Shown: positions 44,448 through 52,364, counted from the stretch's first letter. The stretch: DNA of 52,644 nucleotides from Rhodothermales bacterium (GCA_024711125.1 JANJTM010000063.1:1-52644), one strand, 5' to 3'. Numbers and translations: made by a program. The notes: generated from the letters alone by a model not told the origin.

Positions 44448-45389
44448 TCAGTCCACCGCCGGCAGCGCGTCGTAGAACGCCTCCATGCGCGCCCGCATCG
44501 CGGTGTCGGGAAGCTCGCCCATCGCCGCGCCAAGGTTGTCGGTAGCGTGGTGCGGCTTCGTGGTGCCGGGTATCGCCGCCGTCACGGCCGGATGCGACAC
44601 CACGTACTTGAGGAAGAACTGGCCCCATGAGGCGATGCCGAGTTCGTTCGCCCATTCCGGGATGGCGCGGTCGCCGACACGACGAAAAGCGTCGCCGCGC
44701 CCGAACGGCATGTTGACGAGCACCGCGATCCCGCGATCCAGGGCGAGCGGAAGCAGGTCGTCGGCGGCGTTGCGGTTTCCGAGCGCGTAATCCACCTGGA
44801 TGAAATCGACGCCCTGCGAACGGGCCACGGTCGCGAAATCGTCGTACTGGCGGTCGCTGGACGTCGTGATGCCGATGTAGCGCACGAGCCCCGAGGCCTT
44901 CCACTCGCGAAGCGTCGCGAGCTGCACGTCGACGTCGCGAAGGTTGTGCACCTGCAAGAGGTCGACGGTCGCCGTGCCCATCTTCTCCATCGACGCGCGC
45001 ATGCCCGCGATGCCCTCGTCGCGTCCGGCCCGGTCGACCTTGGAGGCCACGAAGAGCCGGTCGCGAAGGCCGAGCTCGGTCATGAACCGCCCGAGCAGGG
45101 CCTCACTGTCGCCGTAGGACGGCGCGGTGTCGACCACGCGGCCTCCGCCCTCGACAAAGGTGCGCAGCGTCTCGCGGTAGTTCGTCAGGTCGCCGTTCTC
45201 GGCCCAGTCGGTGCGGTAATTCCGCATGCCCACACCGACGACCGGGACGGTCTCGCCGGTCGACGGGATGGCGCGCGTGATCAGCGAGCGCGCGGCGACG
45301 GGCACCGAAAAGGCGATCCGGGGAGCGAGGGCAGGCAGCACGGCCGAGGCGGCGCCGGCCTTGAGGAAGTCGCGACGGGTCCAGGTCAT
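44448..45389 (-). CDS. Tat-exported aldo/keto reductase
   Basis: 313 residues. The N-terminus is a twin-arginine signal (MTWTRRDFLKAGAAS followed by a hydrophobic stretch), so a folded, probably NADP-loaded enzyme is exported. The AKR tetrad is visible: Asp and Tyr in VVDTAPSYGDSEALLG, Lys in LFVASKVD, His in LLQVHNL. Barrel end motifs IGITTSS and AIPGTTKPHH complete the family pattern. The start ATG overlaps the preceding gene's stop (ATGA). The substrate is unknown; a periplasmic NADPH enzyme needs its cofactor loaded in the cytoplasm, which the Tat route allows. Confidence 0.87.
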   Translation of the reverse strand: MTWTRRDFLKAGAASAVLPALAPRIAFSVPVAARSLITRAIPSTGETVPVVGVGMRNYRTDWAENGDLTNYRETLRTFVEGGGRVVDTAPSYGDSEALLGRFMTELGLRDRLFVASKVDRAGRDEGIAGMRASMEKMGTATVDLLQVHNLRDVDVQLATLREWKASGLVRYIGITTSSDRQYDDFATVARSQGVDFIQVDYALGNRNAADDLLPLALDRGIAVLVNMPFGRGDAFRRVGDRAIPEWANELGIASWGQFFLKYVVSHPAVTAAIPGTTKPHHATDNLGAAMGELPDTAMRARMEAFYDALPAVD

Positions 45390-46681
45390 GGCTGTGGGTC
45401 GTAAGGTTCGGTGCGCAGACGCTCGTTCGATCGCCCCAGCCACCATCCGGTTCCGACCCAGGCTGCCGCGAGGGGGACCGCGGCGAGTGCGATCGACGCG
45501 ACCGAGAGGCCGAGCGCCGCGAGCCCCGCGTAGATCCAGGCGCTGACCAGGTCCCCGCCGCGGTAGACGGCCGCGTCGATGAAGGCCTTCGACTTGTACT
45601 TCTCTTCGCGTCGGACGACGGTGAACAGGATCTCGCGCGTGGGCTTGGCGATGCCGTACCTCGCGGTACGGTACAGCACCTGCAGCGTGACCAGTACGGC
45701 GAGGAGGGGCCAGGCTCCCACGGCCAGGAAACCGAGGAGCGCGACCAACGGCAGCAGCGCGAGGCTCCACGGCAGGCCGATCCAGCGAATCAGCCGCATG
45801 GTGATCGCCGCCTGGAACGCGATCGTCAGCACGTTCACCCAGAGGTCGATGCGCGCGAAGAACGCGGTGCGCTCGCCCCGATCGGCGAATGCGTCGCCGA
45901 TCAGTTCGGCCTGCTGGAAATACAGGACGGTCGAGGCGAACGTCATCAGGAGGATGTAGGCCGCGATCGTCGTCAGGTAGCGCGAGCGGAAGACCGTGCC
46001 GATTCCGCTCAGCGCCGTGCCCGGCAGCGGCAGGTCGGCTCCCGGATCCGACGACGGACGGATCAGTCCCTCGCGGTGCAGCGCCCGCGCGCACAGGGAT
46101 CCGGCTTCGAGCGGAACGCAGGCGAACAGGAGCAGCACGAACGGTCCGACCCACGAGGCCAGGGACGCAGCGATTGTGCTGCCGAGGATTCCCCCGACCG
46201 AGGCCCCCACGCTGACGAACGCGAAGAGGCGAGCGCCTTCGTCCCGTGAGAACGTATCGGCCAACAGCCCCCAGTACACCGTCACGACGAACAGGGCGAA
46301 CACGCTCGCCCATACGTAGAACACCCGGTCGATCCACGGCCGTGCGCCCTCGGGAAGGATCTCGAGCGCGGCCCAGAACAACACGAGGTTCGACGCGAAG
46401 AACCGGTTGGCGAGCGGAACGAAGACTCCACGGTGCCAGCGCGAAGCCGCCCACGAGTACGCCGGCACCGCGAGCAGCATTACGAAGAACACCACCGTCC
46501 AGAGCACCTGCAGGTTGCCGCGGTCGGCGCTTGAGATCTCGTCGCGTACCGGGCGCACGAGGTAGTAGGCGACGAATATCGCGAACCCGTAAAGCGTCGC
46601 GAGCCAGACGCGACGGGTCTCACCCTCCCGGAGTTCGAGGAAGGGTCGCAACAGGCGGGCCACGGGCGAAGCGCCCGTCAT
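45386..46681 (-). CDS. MFS protein resembling nucleotide (ATP/ADP) translocases
   Basis: 431 residues, 11-12 membrane helices. Motifs such as REGETRRVWLATLYGFAIF, YYLVRPVRDEI, YWGLLADTFSRDEGARLFAFVSVGASVGGILGS and, late, YGIAKPTREILFTVVRREEKYKSKAFIDAAVYRGGD match the Npt1/Npt2 (NTT/TLC) nucleotide-carrier-related family. In obligate intracellular bacteria these import ATP; in free-living bacteria the substrate is not settled. Stop and start overlaps (ATGA) with both the GNAT gene and the AKR gene indicate a single translationally coupled operon. Confidence 0.8.
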   Translation of the reverse strand: MTGASPVARLLRPFLELREGETRRVWLATLYGFAIFVAYYLVRPVRDEISSADRGNLQVLWTVVFFVMLLAVPAYSWAASRWHRGVFVPLANRFFASNLVLFWAALEILPEGARPWIDRVFYVWASVFALFVVTVYWGLLADTFSRDEGARLFAFVSVGASVGGILGSTIAASLASWVGPFVLLLFACVPLEAGSLCARALHREGLIRPSSDPGADLPLPGTALSGIGTVFRSRYLTTIAAYILLMTFASTVLYFQQAELIGDAFADRGERTAFFARIDLWVNVLTIAFQAAITMRLIRWIGLPWSLALLPLVALLGFLAVGAWPLLAVLVTLQVLYRTARYGIAKPTREILFTVVRREEKYKSKAFIDAAVYRGGDLVSAWIYAGLAALGLSVASIALAAVPLAAAWVGTGWWLGRSNERLRTEPYDPQP

Positions 46682-47256
46682 CCGGCCTGGACCAGGGTCC
46701 GGCGCCCGAGGTGTCCGAGCGCCGTGTCGGGGAAGAGGCGCGGAGATTCGAGCACGCCGATGTGGATTTCGGCGGTTCCGCCCTCGTAGGAGGCGACGTG
46801 GCCCTCGAGTTCGTGCAAGCGGTGCAGCAGGCCGCGGCGCTCGGCGTCCACGTAACCGACGAACGTCTCGATGCCTCGGGAAGCCGCGAACCGGCTGAGC
46901 GCTGCGAGCAGGATCAGTCCGAGACCCTGCCGTTGGTACGCGTCGGCGACCGTGATGGCAAGCTCGCCGTAGGCCCAGCGGTCCGGGAGCCGTACGCAGC
47001 GCGCGATGCCGGCACCCCGATCCTCGGGTCCGCTCAGGTCCACTGCGCACAAGGCCAGGTGGTCCTTCTGGTCGACGTGCAGCAGGTAGTCGATCTGGGC
47101 CTTGGTCGGGCGGAAGATCGGCGTCTGGAACCGCTGGTAGAGCGTGGACGCCGACAGCGAGCGGATCCCTGCCACCACGTGCGGGCGGTCCTCCGGAACC
47201 AGCGGCCGAATGAGGACCGGAGTTCCGTTCAGGAGCCGGGTTTCGAAGGGGATCAT
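46678..47256 (-). CDS. GNAT family N-acetyltransferase
   Basis: 192 residues from ATG 47256 (MIPFETRLLNGTPVLIRPL). The N-terminal 'RPLVPEDRPHVVAGIRSLS' followed by SASTLYQRFQTP is typical of the GNAT group often fused to acyl-CoA synthetases or found alone as protein acetyltransferases. The acetyl-CoA loop is AYQRQGLGLILLAALS (about 118-133). First gene of the three-gene overlap operon. An open frame upstream to 47481 is not coding: it runs through the divergent promoter region into the desaturase gene. Confidence 0.82.
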   Translation of the reverse strand: MIPFETRLLNGTPVLIRPLVPEDRPHVVAGIRSLSASTLYQRFQTPIFRPTKAQIDYLLHVDQKDHLALCAVDLSGPEDRGAGIARCVRLPDRWAYGELAITVADAYQRQGLGLILLAALSRFAASRGIETFVGYVDAERRGLLHRLHELEGHVASYEGGTAEIHIGVLESPRLFPDTALGHLGRRTLVQAG

Positions 47257-47316
47257 CGGGGTGGTAGGGTCCGGACGGGCTGCGCCTCGACGGATAAACG
47301 AGCGGCGCGCCCCCGG

Positions 47317-47350
47317 TTTGTGCAGGTTATGCGAAGTTGCGGTAAATTGC
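47317..47350 (+). promoter_or_regulatory. possible Bacteroidota-type promoter of the desaturase gene
   Basis: TTTG at 47317-47320 and TAAATTGC at 47343-47350 resemble the -33/-7 elements (TTTG, TAnnTTTG) used by the Bacteroidota primary sigma factor, spaced 22 bases apart. They lie about 75 bases before the desaturase ATG in the 167-base divergent gap. The second element matches only partly. Confidence 0.25.
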
Positions 47351-47423
47351 CAACGCAGGCCGCTGTTTGTGCCCCCGACGGCGTCTTTTACCACCATTCC
47401 CGGCCGCAGCGGCCCCAGGACGC

Positions 47424-48536
47424 ATGAGCGCCTCCACGGAGACGATGAAGAAGATCCGGTTTCCCCGACCGGATTCCGCACGGTTTGTCAAGGAAGTCAA
47501 GCAGCGCGTCAACGCGTACTTCGAGGAGCAGGGCATCTCGAAGCACGCGAACGCGGCGATGGTCCTCAAGACCGTGCTGATCTTCTCGATGGCCCTCGTG
47601 CCGTACGGGCTCATCCTGAGCGGAGCGTTCGGTCCCTGGGCGATGCTCGCCCTGGCGGTGATGATGGGCATCGGCGTCGCCGGCATCGGCTTCTCTATCG
47701 CGCACGACGCGCTGCACGGCGCCTATTCCGCCAACCCGAAGATCAACCGGGCGCTGGGCTTCGCCTTCGACCTGCTGGGCGCCAACGGCTACATGTGGAA
47801 GATCACCCACAACGTGATCCACCACACCTACACCAACATCCCGGGCATCGACGAGGACCTCACGGTATCGCCGATCCTGCGGCTCTCGCCCCAGGCGCCC
47901 CGCAAGTGGTACCATCGGTTCCAGCCGTGGTACGCCATCCCGGCCTACAGTCTAGCCACCCTCAACTGGTTGTTCCTCAAGGACTTCCAGCAGTTCCTGA
48001 AGAAGGACATCGGGCCGTACCAGAACAAGAAGCACCCGGCCGGCGAGGTTGCGATCCTCGTCGTGACCAAGATCTTCGTCGTCGTCTGGATGATCGTCGT
48101 TCCGCTCCTCGTGCTCGACGTCGCCTGGTGGCAGTTCCTCATCGGCTTCGTCGCCATGCACCTGACGGCCGGCGCGATCCTCGGCATCATCTTCCAGCTC
48201 GCCCACGTCGTCGAGGGCACCGATTACCCCGAGCCCGACACCGAGGGCATGATGGAGCACACGTGGATCCTCCACGAGATGGAAACCACGGCCAACTTCG
48301 CGCACCGCAACAAGCTGCTCTCGTGGTACATCGGCGGGCTCAACTACCAGATCGAACACCACCTCTTCCCGCAGGTCTGCAGCATCCACTACGCGAAGAT
48401 CGCCCCGATCGTGCGGCAGATCGCAGAGGAAACCGGCGTTCCGTACCACCACGCGCCGACGCTGATGGCCGCGTGGCGCTCGCACTACCGCATGCTGAAG
48501 CACCTGGGGCGGAACGACGGGTTGGCCGCGGCGTGA
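47424..48536 (+). CDS. membrane fatty acid desaturase (linoleoyl-CoA/acyl-lipid type)
   Basis: 370 residues with two pairs of membrane helices. The three histidine boxes are complete: HDALH (94-98), HNVIHH (129-134) and QIEHH (309-313, Gln replacing the first His, as in front-end desaturases). NIPGIDEDLTVSP after box 2 also matches the front-end/linoleoyl-CoA desaturase group. No cytochrome b5 domain is fused, so electrons must come from a separate ferredoxin or b5. It inserts a double bond in membrane acyl chains; the exact position cannot be read. The ATG at 47424 precedes a natural N-terminus. Upstream is a 167-base divergent gap, downstream a converging DUF1353 gene four bases away. Confidence 0.9.
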   Translation: MSASTETMKKIRFPRPDSARFVKEVKQRVNAYFEEQGISKHANAAMVLKTVLIFSMALVPYGLILSGAFGPWAMLALAVMMGIGVAGIGFSIAHDALHGAYSANPKINRALGFAFDLLGANGYMWKITHNVIHHTYTNIPGIDEDLTVSPILRLSPQAPRKWYHRFQPWYAIPAYSLATLNWLFLKDFQQFLKKDIGPYQNKKHPAGEVAILVVTKIFVVVWMIVVPLLVLDVAWWQFLIGFVAMHLTAGAILGIIFQLAHVVEGTDYPEPDTEGMMEHTWILHEMETTANFAHRNKLLSWYIGGLNYQIEHHLFPQVCSIHYAKIAPIVRQIAEETGVPYHHAPTLMAAWRSHYRMLKHLGRNDGLAAA

Positions 48537-48539
48537 GCG

Positions 48540-49028
48540 CTACGCCCGGGCCGATTCGGCCCGGATGCGTTCGCGATCGGGGTGCTTGCGGCGGGCGAAG
48601 ATGCCTCCGAAGACACGCACGGCCAGCCAGTAGAGCCGCGCGAGGGCGAATCCGTCCCGTCGCATTAGGTCAAGAAAGAGCCGGTCGGCCTCGGCGCGTG
48701 TGATCTCGTGCCAGGCCAGGTACTGGTAGAGCGCGTCGTGCACGAGCGACGCGGGTCCCGTGCGCCGCATGCCCGTGCGCACGTTCACGATCCCGTCGGG
48801 CGTCCCGATCGTGAAGAGATCCAACACGCTCCACTTGGGGGTGCAGCCGTCCCAGGCATAGCCTGCCGGGATGGTGATCGTGCCGTCCTCGTGGATCGTC
48901 AGCCAGCGCGCGCGGAACGGCCGCCCGACGAACGGCGACTCCACGCGAAACTCCCGGTCGATGCGGTACAGCCAGAGCCCCCAGCGGTCCCGGGCGCGGA
49001 AATCGGGATGGTCGTCGAGCGTCGGCAA
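48540..49028 (-). CDS. DUF1353 family protein
   Basis: About 162 residues if started at TTG 49028; a CTG at 49091, overlapping the PHP stop as CTGA, would give 183. No ATG or GTG exists in frame before the conserved part, so the start is uncertain. The DUF1353 pattern is clear: DGTITIPAGYAWDGCTPKWSVLD, then ASLVHDALYQYLAWHEITRAEADRLFLDLM and a C-terminal LARLYWLAVRVFGG. Members are also found in phages and prophages, where function is unknown. It follows the PHP gene by 59 bases and ends four bases from the converging desaturase. Confidence 0.75.
   Translation of the reverse strand: MPTLDDHPDFRARDRWGLWLYRIDREFRVESPFVGRPFRARWLTIHEDGTITIPAGYAWDGCTPKWSVLDLFTIGTPDGIVNVRTGMRRTGPASLVHDALYQYLAWHEITRAEADRLFLDLMRRDGFALARLYWLAVRVFGGIFARRKHPDRERIRAESARA
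48546..48564. other. hairpin at a convergent gene end
   Basis: CCGGGCC-GATTC-GGCCCGG, a perfect 7-bp stem, starts 10 bases after the desaturase stop and lies within the last codons of the DUF1353 gene. It may serve as a terminator-like structure for the desaturase mRNA; no T-run follows. Confidence 0.35.
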
Positions 49029-49087
49029 CGGGGTGCGGGGTACACCCCGGGAAACGACACCTGCCGGCGCGACGCGACACGGCCGGC

Positions 49088-50278
49088 TCAGCGGGGCTGC
49101 ACGGGCTGCACCCAGGCCTTCCCGGTCTCGCCCTCGCGATACGGGTTCGCCATCGGGCGATCGCTGATCACGGTCGCCCGCACGAACAGCTCGTCGCCGC
49201 GCAGCCGGTACGACGGCTCGTCTCCGGCGACGCGGGCGAACACGGTCGAGACCTCGACCGAATCGGCTCCGGCGCGCCGCGCGCCCACGAACACCGTCTC
49301 GTACGCTACCCCCGGGCGCTCTTCGATATCGAGCGACAGCGTGCGCCCGTCGAAGCGCACGTCCTCCAGCTCGACCCCGCTCGACCCATAGAAATCGCCC
49401 GCCTCGAGCGCCGCGATGAGCGCGGCGGGCGTCAGCTCGGCCGCGCGCACCCGCACCCATCCGCGCCCCGGATTGGCCTTCCCTACCGCCATCTCGTGGT
49501 AGTTGTGCGAATCGTCGGTCGCGAGCCCCAGGAGCAGCGGCAGCCCGCGCGCCAGGCGTTCCGCATTCACCCGGTCCCACATCGCCTCGGTGCCCGGCCG
49601 CGTATCGTCGCCCTCGTTGTGCACGGCCGGATGCCCGTTGTACACCTCGAAAAACCGCTCTCCGACCAGCGGAACGAGGTCCTCCGGCGAAATCGCCCAC
49701 CCAAAGTTCGGATGGTTGATGTGCGGAATCATGGGCTGTCCGGTCGTCTCGCGCTGGTGCAGGACGACGTCGATCGTCTTCTGCAGCACGTCGGTCACGC
49801 TCGTCCCCGTCTGCGGCTCGATGAAGTGCACGAGGTTCGTCGCGTTCACGTGCAGCGGACGGCGCTCGAAGCTGCTCGTGATCTCCTCGCCCTTGATCAC
49901 GAGGAAGCGCCCCGGCCGCTCGAACAGCGCCCGGTACTCGTCGTACGTGCGCAGGCGCGCCTCGAGCGTGTCGCCCCGCTGCCTTGAGGTCGCGCCGAAC
50001 CGGCCCTGGAGGACGTCGTAGGCAGGTCGCCGGGCCGCGTCGATCCGCACCCACTTCTCGCCGTCGGCGATCGTGTTGTGGTCACTGAGGGCCACGAAAT
50101 CGTAATCCCGGTCGGCATACCAGGCGACGACCGACTCGGGGAAGTCGTCCCCGTCGCTCCAGAGCGAATGCGTGTGCAGGTTGCCCTTGTACCACGGCTG
50201 CGTCGAGGCGCAGCCGGCGAGGAGGAGGGCGAGGAGGAGAGGGCGCATCCTTCCGAGGTTCATGCTTCCGAGGCTCAT
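49088..50278 (-). CDS. PHP-domain phosphoesterase-like lipoprotein
   Basis: 396 residues if started at ATG 50278; ATGs at 50263 and 50248 follow in a 15-base tandem repeat and the last gives the cleanest signal peptide. A lipobox (LLLAGC, Cys23 in the long form) is present. The PHP metal site begins with NLHTHSLWSDG (His35, His37), then ALSDHNT, the Glu of IKGEEITS, HINHPNFGW and a late ATDDSHNY. A small beta domain ends the protein. PHP proteins are tri-zinc phosphoesterases; exported versions are of unknown substrate. The first ATG overlaps the vapC stop (ATGA), tying it to the toxin-antitoxin mRNA. Confidence 0.82.
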   Translation of the reverse strand: MSLGSMNLGRMRPLLLALLLAGCASTQPWYKGNLHTHSLWSDGDDFPESVVAWYADRDYDFVALSDHNTIADGEKWVRIDAARRPAYDVLQGRFGATSRQRGDTLEARLRTYDEYRALFERPGRFLVIKGEEITSSFERRPLHVNATNLVHFIEPQTGTSVTDVLQKTIDVVLHQRETTGQPMIPHINHPNFGWAISPEDLVPLVGERFFEVYNGHPAVHNEGDDTRPGTEAMWDRVNAERLARGLPLLLGLATDDSHNYHEMAVGKANPGRGWVRVRAAELTPAALIAALEAGDFYGSSGVELEDVRFDGRTLSLDIEERPGVAYETVFVGARRAGADSVEVSTVFARVAGDEPSYRLRGDELFVRATVISDRPMANPYREGETGKAWVQPVQPR

Positions 50279-50286
50279 GCTTCCAG
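50246..50286. repeat. 15-bp tandem repeat at the vapC/PHP junction
   Basis: Units CATCCTTCCGAGGTT (50246-50260), CATGCTTCCGAGGCT (50261-50275) and the partial CATGCTTCCAG (50276-50286) are near-identical. On the minus strand each begins a GGAAG-ATG-like unit, so three in-frame ATGs for the PHP gene arise from one duplicated stop-start junction of vapC. Length change by slippage would only add or remove five residues. Confidence 0.7.
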
Positions 50287-50676
50287 CCAGTTTTCGAGGC
50301 GAAGACCCCTCACCCGGGCGAATTCCCGCCGGTTGTTGGTGACCAGGGTCAGTCCACGCCGCACGGCCTGTGCGGCTATCAGCGTATCCAACGGTCCGAT
50401 CGGCGTGGCTGCCGATTCGAGCGACGCCCGAACATCGGCATACGCGACCGCATCGTCAGAGTCGAACGGTACGATCTGGATCGGTGCAAGAAAACGCTCG
50501 ACGCGCGCCAGGGTCTGTCCGGGAGCTGAACTCTTTGCCGCGCCGGTGCGCAGCTCAGCCTCCGTCACCACGCTCACGGCCACGTCCGCCCGGCGGTGCG
50601 CGAGCAGTGCGTCGATCACATGGCGATGTCCCTTCAGCGCAAAGATGCAGGTATCGGTGTCGAGCAGGAGTTTCAT
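50275..50676 (-). CDS. vapC: VapC-type PIN-domain toxin ribonuclease
   Basis: 133 residues. The PIN acidic set is present: Asp6 in LLLDTDTC, Glu39/Glu41 in VTEAEL, Asp97 in GPLDTLIAAQA, and Asn114-Asn115 in TNNRREF at the fourth position. VapC toxins cleave tRNA or rRNA to arrest growth when the antitoxin is lost. The start overlaps the vapB stop (ATGA) and the stop overlaps the next gene's first ATG, a continuous coupling through three genes. Confidence 0.9.
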   Translation of the reverse strand: MKLLLDTDTCIFALKGHRHVIDALLAHRRADVAVSVVTEAELRTGAAKSSAPGQTLARVERFLAPIQIVPFDSDDAVAYADVRASLESAATPIGPLDTLIAAQAVRRGLTLVTNNRREFARVRGLRLENWLEA

Positions 50677-50909
50677 TCCAGGGCCTCGCGCCGATCGGTC
50701 TCGCCCTGTTCGGGTCGGCTAAAGTCGCTCGGCACGCCGGTAAATGACTCCACGTACCCTTTCGGCCAGTCATCGACCGGCTCGAGAATGATGGTGTTGC
50801 CTTCGCGATGTACCAGCACTTCGTCGCCCTCGAAACGGAACTCCTTCGGGAGGCGGACCGCCTGGCTGCGGCCTGTCCAGAAGACGCGCGCTCGCTTGGA
50901 TGTGCCCAT
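50673..50909 (-). CDS. vapB: VapB antitoxin, AbrB/SpoVT fold
   Basis: 78 residues. The N-terminal swapped-hairpin DNA-binding domain reads RARVFWTGRSQAVRLPKEFRF followed by DEVLVHREGNTIILEP; the C-terminal 30 residues (DDWPKGYVESFTGVPSDFSRP) form the typical toxin-wrapping tail. It neutralises VapC and should repress its own promoter, where a palindrome lies 25-40 bases upstream (50934-50949). Confidence 0.9.
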   Translation of the reverse strand: MGTSKRARVFWTGRSQAVRLPKEFRFEGDEVLVHREGNTIILEPVDDWPKGYVESFTGVPSDFSRPEQGETDRREALE

Positions 50910-50933
50910 GCCTTATTCAAGATGGTATACGGC

Positions 50934-50949
50934 AATGATAGGTATCATT
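50934..50949. promoter_or_regulatory. palindromic operator candidate of vapBC
   Basis: AATGATA-GG-TATCATT is a perfect 7-bp inverted repeat in the 53-base divergent gap between vapB and the epimerase-like frame's first ATG. GTATAC (50925-50930) is a second short palindrome beside it. Both are placed where VapB, or the VapBC complex, would autoregulate; the site also lies 14 bases before the first possible ATG of the divergent gene, so it could affect both. Confidence 0.55.
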
Positions 50950-51028
50950 ACGTGAGGGAGCAATGCGTGTATCTGTTTTGCCTAAGGAGCCGTATCGTGC
51001 CCGCATTGCAACGAGACCAGCCCAACCG

Positions 51029-52165
51029 ATGTCGACTCGCCGCCAGTTCCTCTCCACCGGACTCGCAGCCGCACCTGTTCTCGCCCTCGGCGCCCTTCCC
51101 ACCCGCACCCGGGCAGTCTCACCGCAGGCTCAGGCCCGCGATGGCGCCCGAAGCATCCTCATCCTCGGCGGCACCGGCTTCCTCGGCCCCCACCTCGTCA
51201 AGAACGCCCTCGACCGCGGGCACACGGTCAGCGTCTTCAACCGCGGACGCACCGTGCCGGCACTCTTCCCGGAGTACTTCGACCGGGTTGAGCACCTCGA
51301 AGGCGATCGGAACGGCGACCTCGCCTCGCTTGTCGGCCGGTCCTGGGACGCCGTCATCGACAATTCCGGCCAGCAGGCCGCGTGGACGCGCGATTCCGCC
51401 CAGCTCCTGAAAGACCGGGTGGACCTCTACGTCTACACCTCCTCAACCGGCGTCTACTACCCCTACTACGGCTCGAACCTCACCGAGGACACGCCGCTCG
51501 TGCTCGAGGCCGGGCCGGACGCCAACGAGGACCTGGCGTACGGCGTCATGAAGGCGCAGTCGGAACTCGAGGCCCGGCGGGCGTTCGGCGACGACCGGAC
51601 GATCGTGGTGCGCCCCACCTACATCATCGGCCCCGGCGACCGCTCGAACCGCTTTCCGTACTGGCCGGCGCGGCTCGAGCGGGGCGGAGAAGTGCTGGTT
51701 CCGGGCAGGCCCGACGACCCGGTCCAGTGGATCGACGCGCGCGACCTGACCGAGTGGATGATCCGCCTCGTCGAGAACCGCACGGTCGGAACGTTCAATG
51801 CCGTGGCCCCGACATGGGAGATGGGCATGCGCGCGTTCGTGCACGGCGTGCACGCGGCGACCACCGCGCCGTGCACTTTCGTCCAGGTCGATGACAACGA
51901 CTTTCTGCTGGAGCACGGCGTGCCCTACGTCGTGCCGTGGATCATGCCGACGCCCGACAACTACGGCTCGGCGCGGGTGAACTTCGACCGCGCGGTCGCG
52001 GCCGGGCTCAGGATGCGGCCGCTCGCCGTAACCGCGCTCGACACCATCGCGTGGTGGCACTCGGATTCCGTGCCCGAAGCGCGGCGGCAGCGGCTCGTCG
52101 AGGCGCCTGATGGTTTGATGGCGCGGGAGGCCGGGATCCTCGCGGCGTGGAGGGCGCGGGGGTAG
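51029..52165 (+). CDS. Tat-exported NAD-dependent epimerase/dehydratase-like protein
   Basis: 378 residues from ATG 51029; an in-frame ATG at 50963 with GAGGGAG before it would add 22 residues ahead of the signal and cannot be excluded. The start MSTRRQFLSTGLAAAP is a twin-arginine signal, so the protein is exported folded. The Rossmann motif LILGGTGFLGPHLVK follows at about 47-61, then DLASLVGRSWDAVIDNSG, VYTSSTGVYYP (the Ser/Tyr region, with YGVMKAQSE holding Tyr-x-x-x-Lys), VVRPTYIIGPGDRSNRFPYWPARL and VQWIDARDLTEWMI. Related Tat-dependent epimerases occur in several phyla; substrate unknown. Confidence 0.85.
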   Translation: MSTRRQFLSTGLAAAPVLALGALPTRTRAVSPQAQARDGARSILILGGTGFLGPHLVKNALDRGHTVSVFNRGRTVPALFPEYFDRVEHLEGDRNGDLASLVGRSWDAVIDNSGQQAAWTRDSAQLLKDRVDLYVYTSSTGVYYPYYGSNLTEDTPLVLEAGPDANEDLAYGVMKAQSELEARRAFGDDRTIVVRPTYIIGPGDRSNRFPYWPARLERGGEVLVPGRPDDPVQWIDARDLTEWMIRLVENRTVGTFNAVAPTWEMGMRAFVHGVHAATTAPCTFVQVDDNDFLLEHGVPYVVPWIMPTPDNYGSARVNFDRAVAAGLRMRPLAVTALDTIAWWHSDSVPEARRQRLVEAPDGLMAREAGILAAWRARG

Positions 52166-52187
52166 GGGCGGAACTGCGGTCGCGGGG

Positions 52188-52242
52188 GGCGGAGCGGGCG
52201 CGGGGTTTCTAGTCGCGGTCGGCGGAGCGGGCGCGGGGTTTC
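52188..52242. repeat. 33-bp tandem repeat, two copies
   Basis: A 22-base core starting GGCGGAGCGGGCGC and ending GGTTTC is found at 52188-52209 and, unchanged, at 52221-52242, a period of 33 bases, in the non-coding region after the epimerase-like gene. The reverse frame over it is open (Arg/Pro-rich) but has no protein-like features. Confidence 0.6.
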
Positions 52243-52348
52243 CAGCCGCGGTGGGGCCGGCGCGCAGGGAAGGGGCCAACGAGGCCGCGGGGGTGGGACG
52301 GCGAGCCCGTGGTCGGCTGCAATCTGGAAAAAAGCCCGCAAATTCCAC

Positions 52349-52364
52349 GTTGAAACGTTTCAAC
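52349..52364. promoter_or_regulatory. LacI-type operator-like palindrome
   Basis: GTTGAAACGTTTCAAC is a perfect 16-bp palindrome with a central CG step (AAACGTTT core), the hallmark of LacI/GalR-family operators. No LacI-family gene is in the window and the target gene would lie beyond the right end, or the site is part of the repeat-rich island. Confidence 0.4.

Noticed and set aside
50910-51028. tRNA or small RNA in the vapB/epimerase gap
   Set aside because: The inverted repeat is too short and lacks cloverleaf features; it is better read as an operator.
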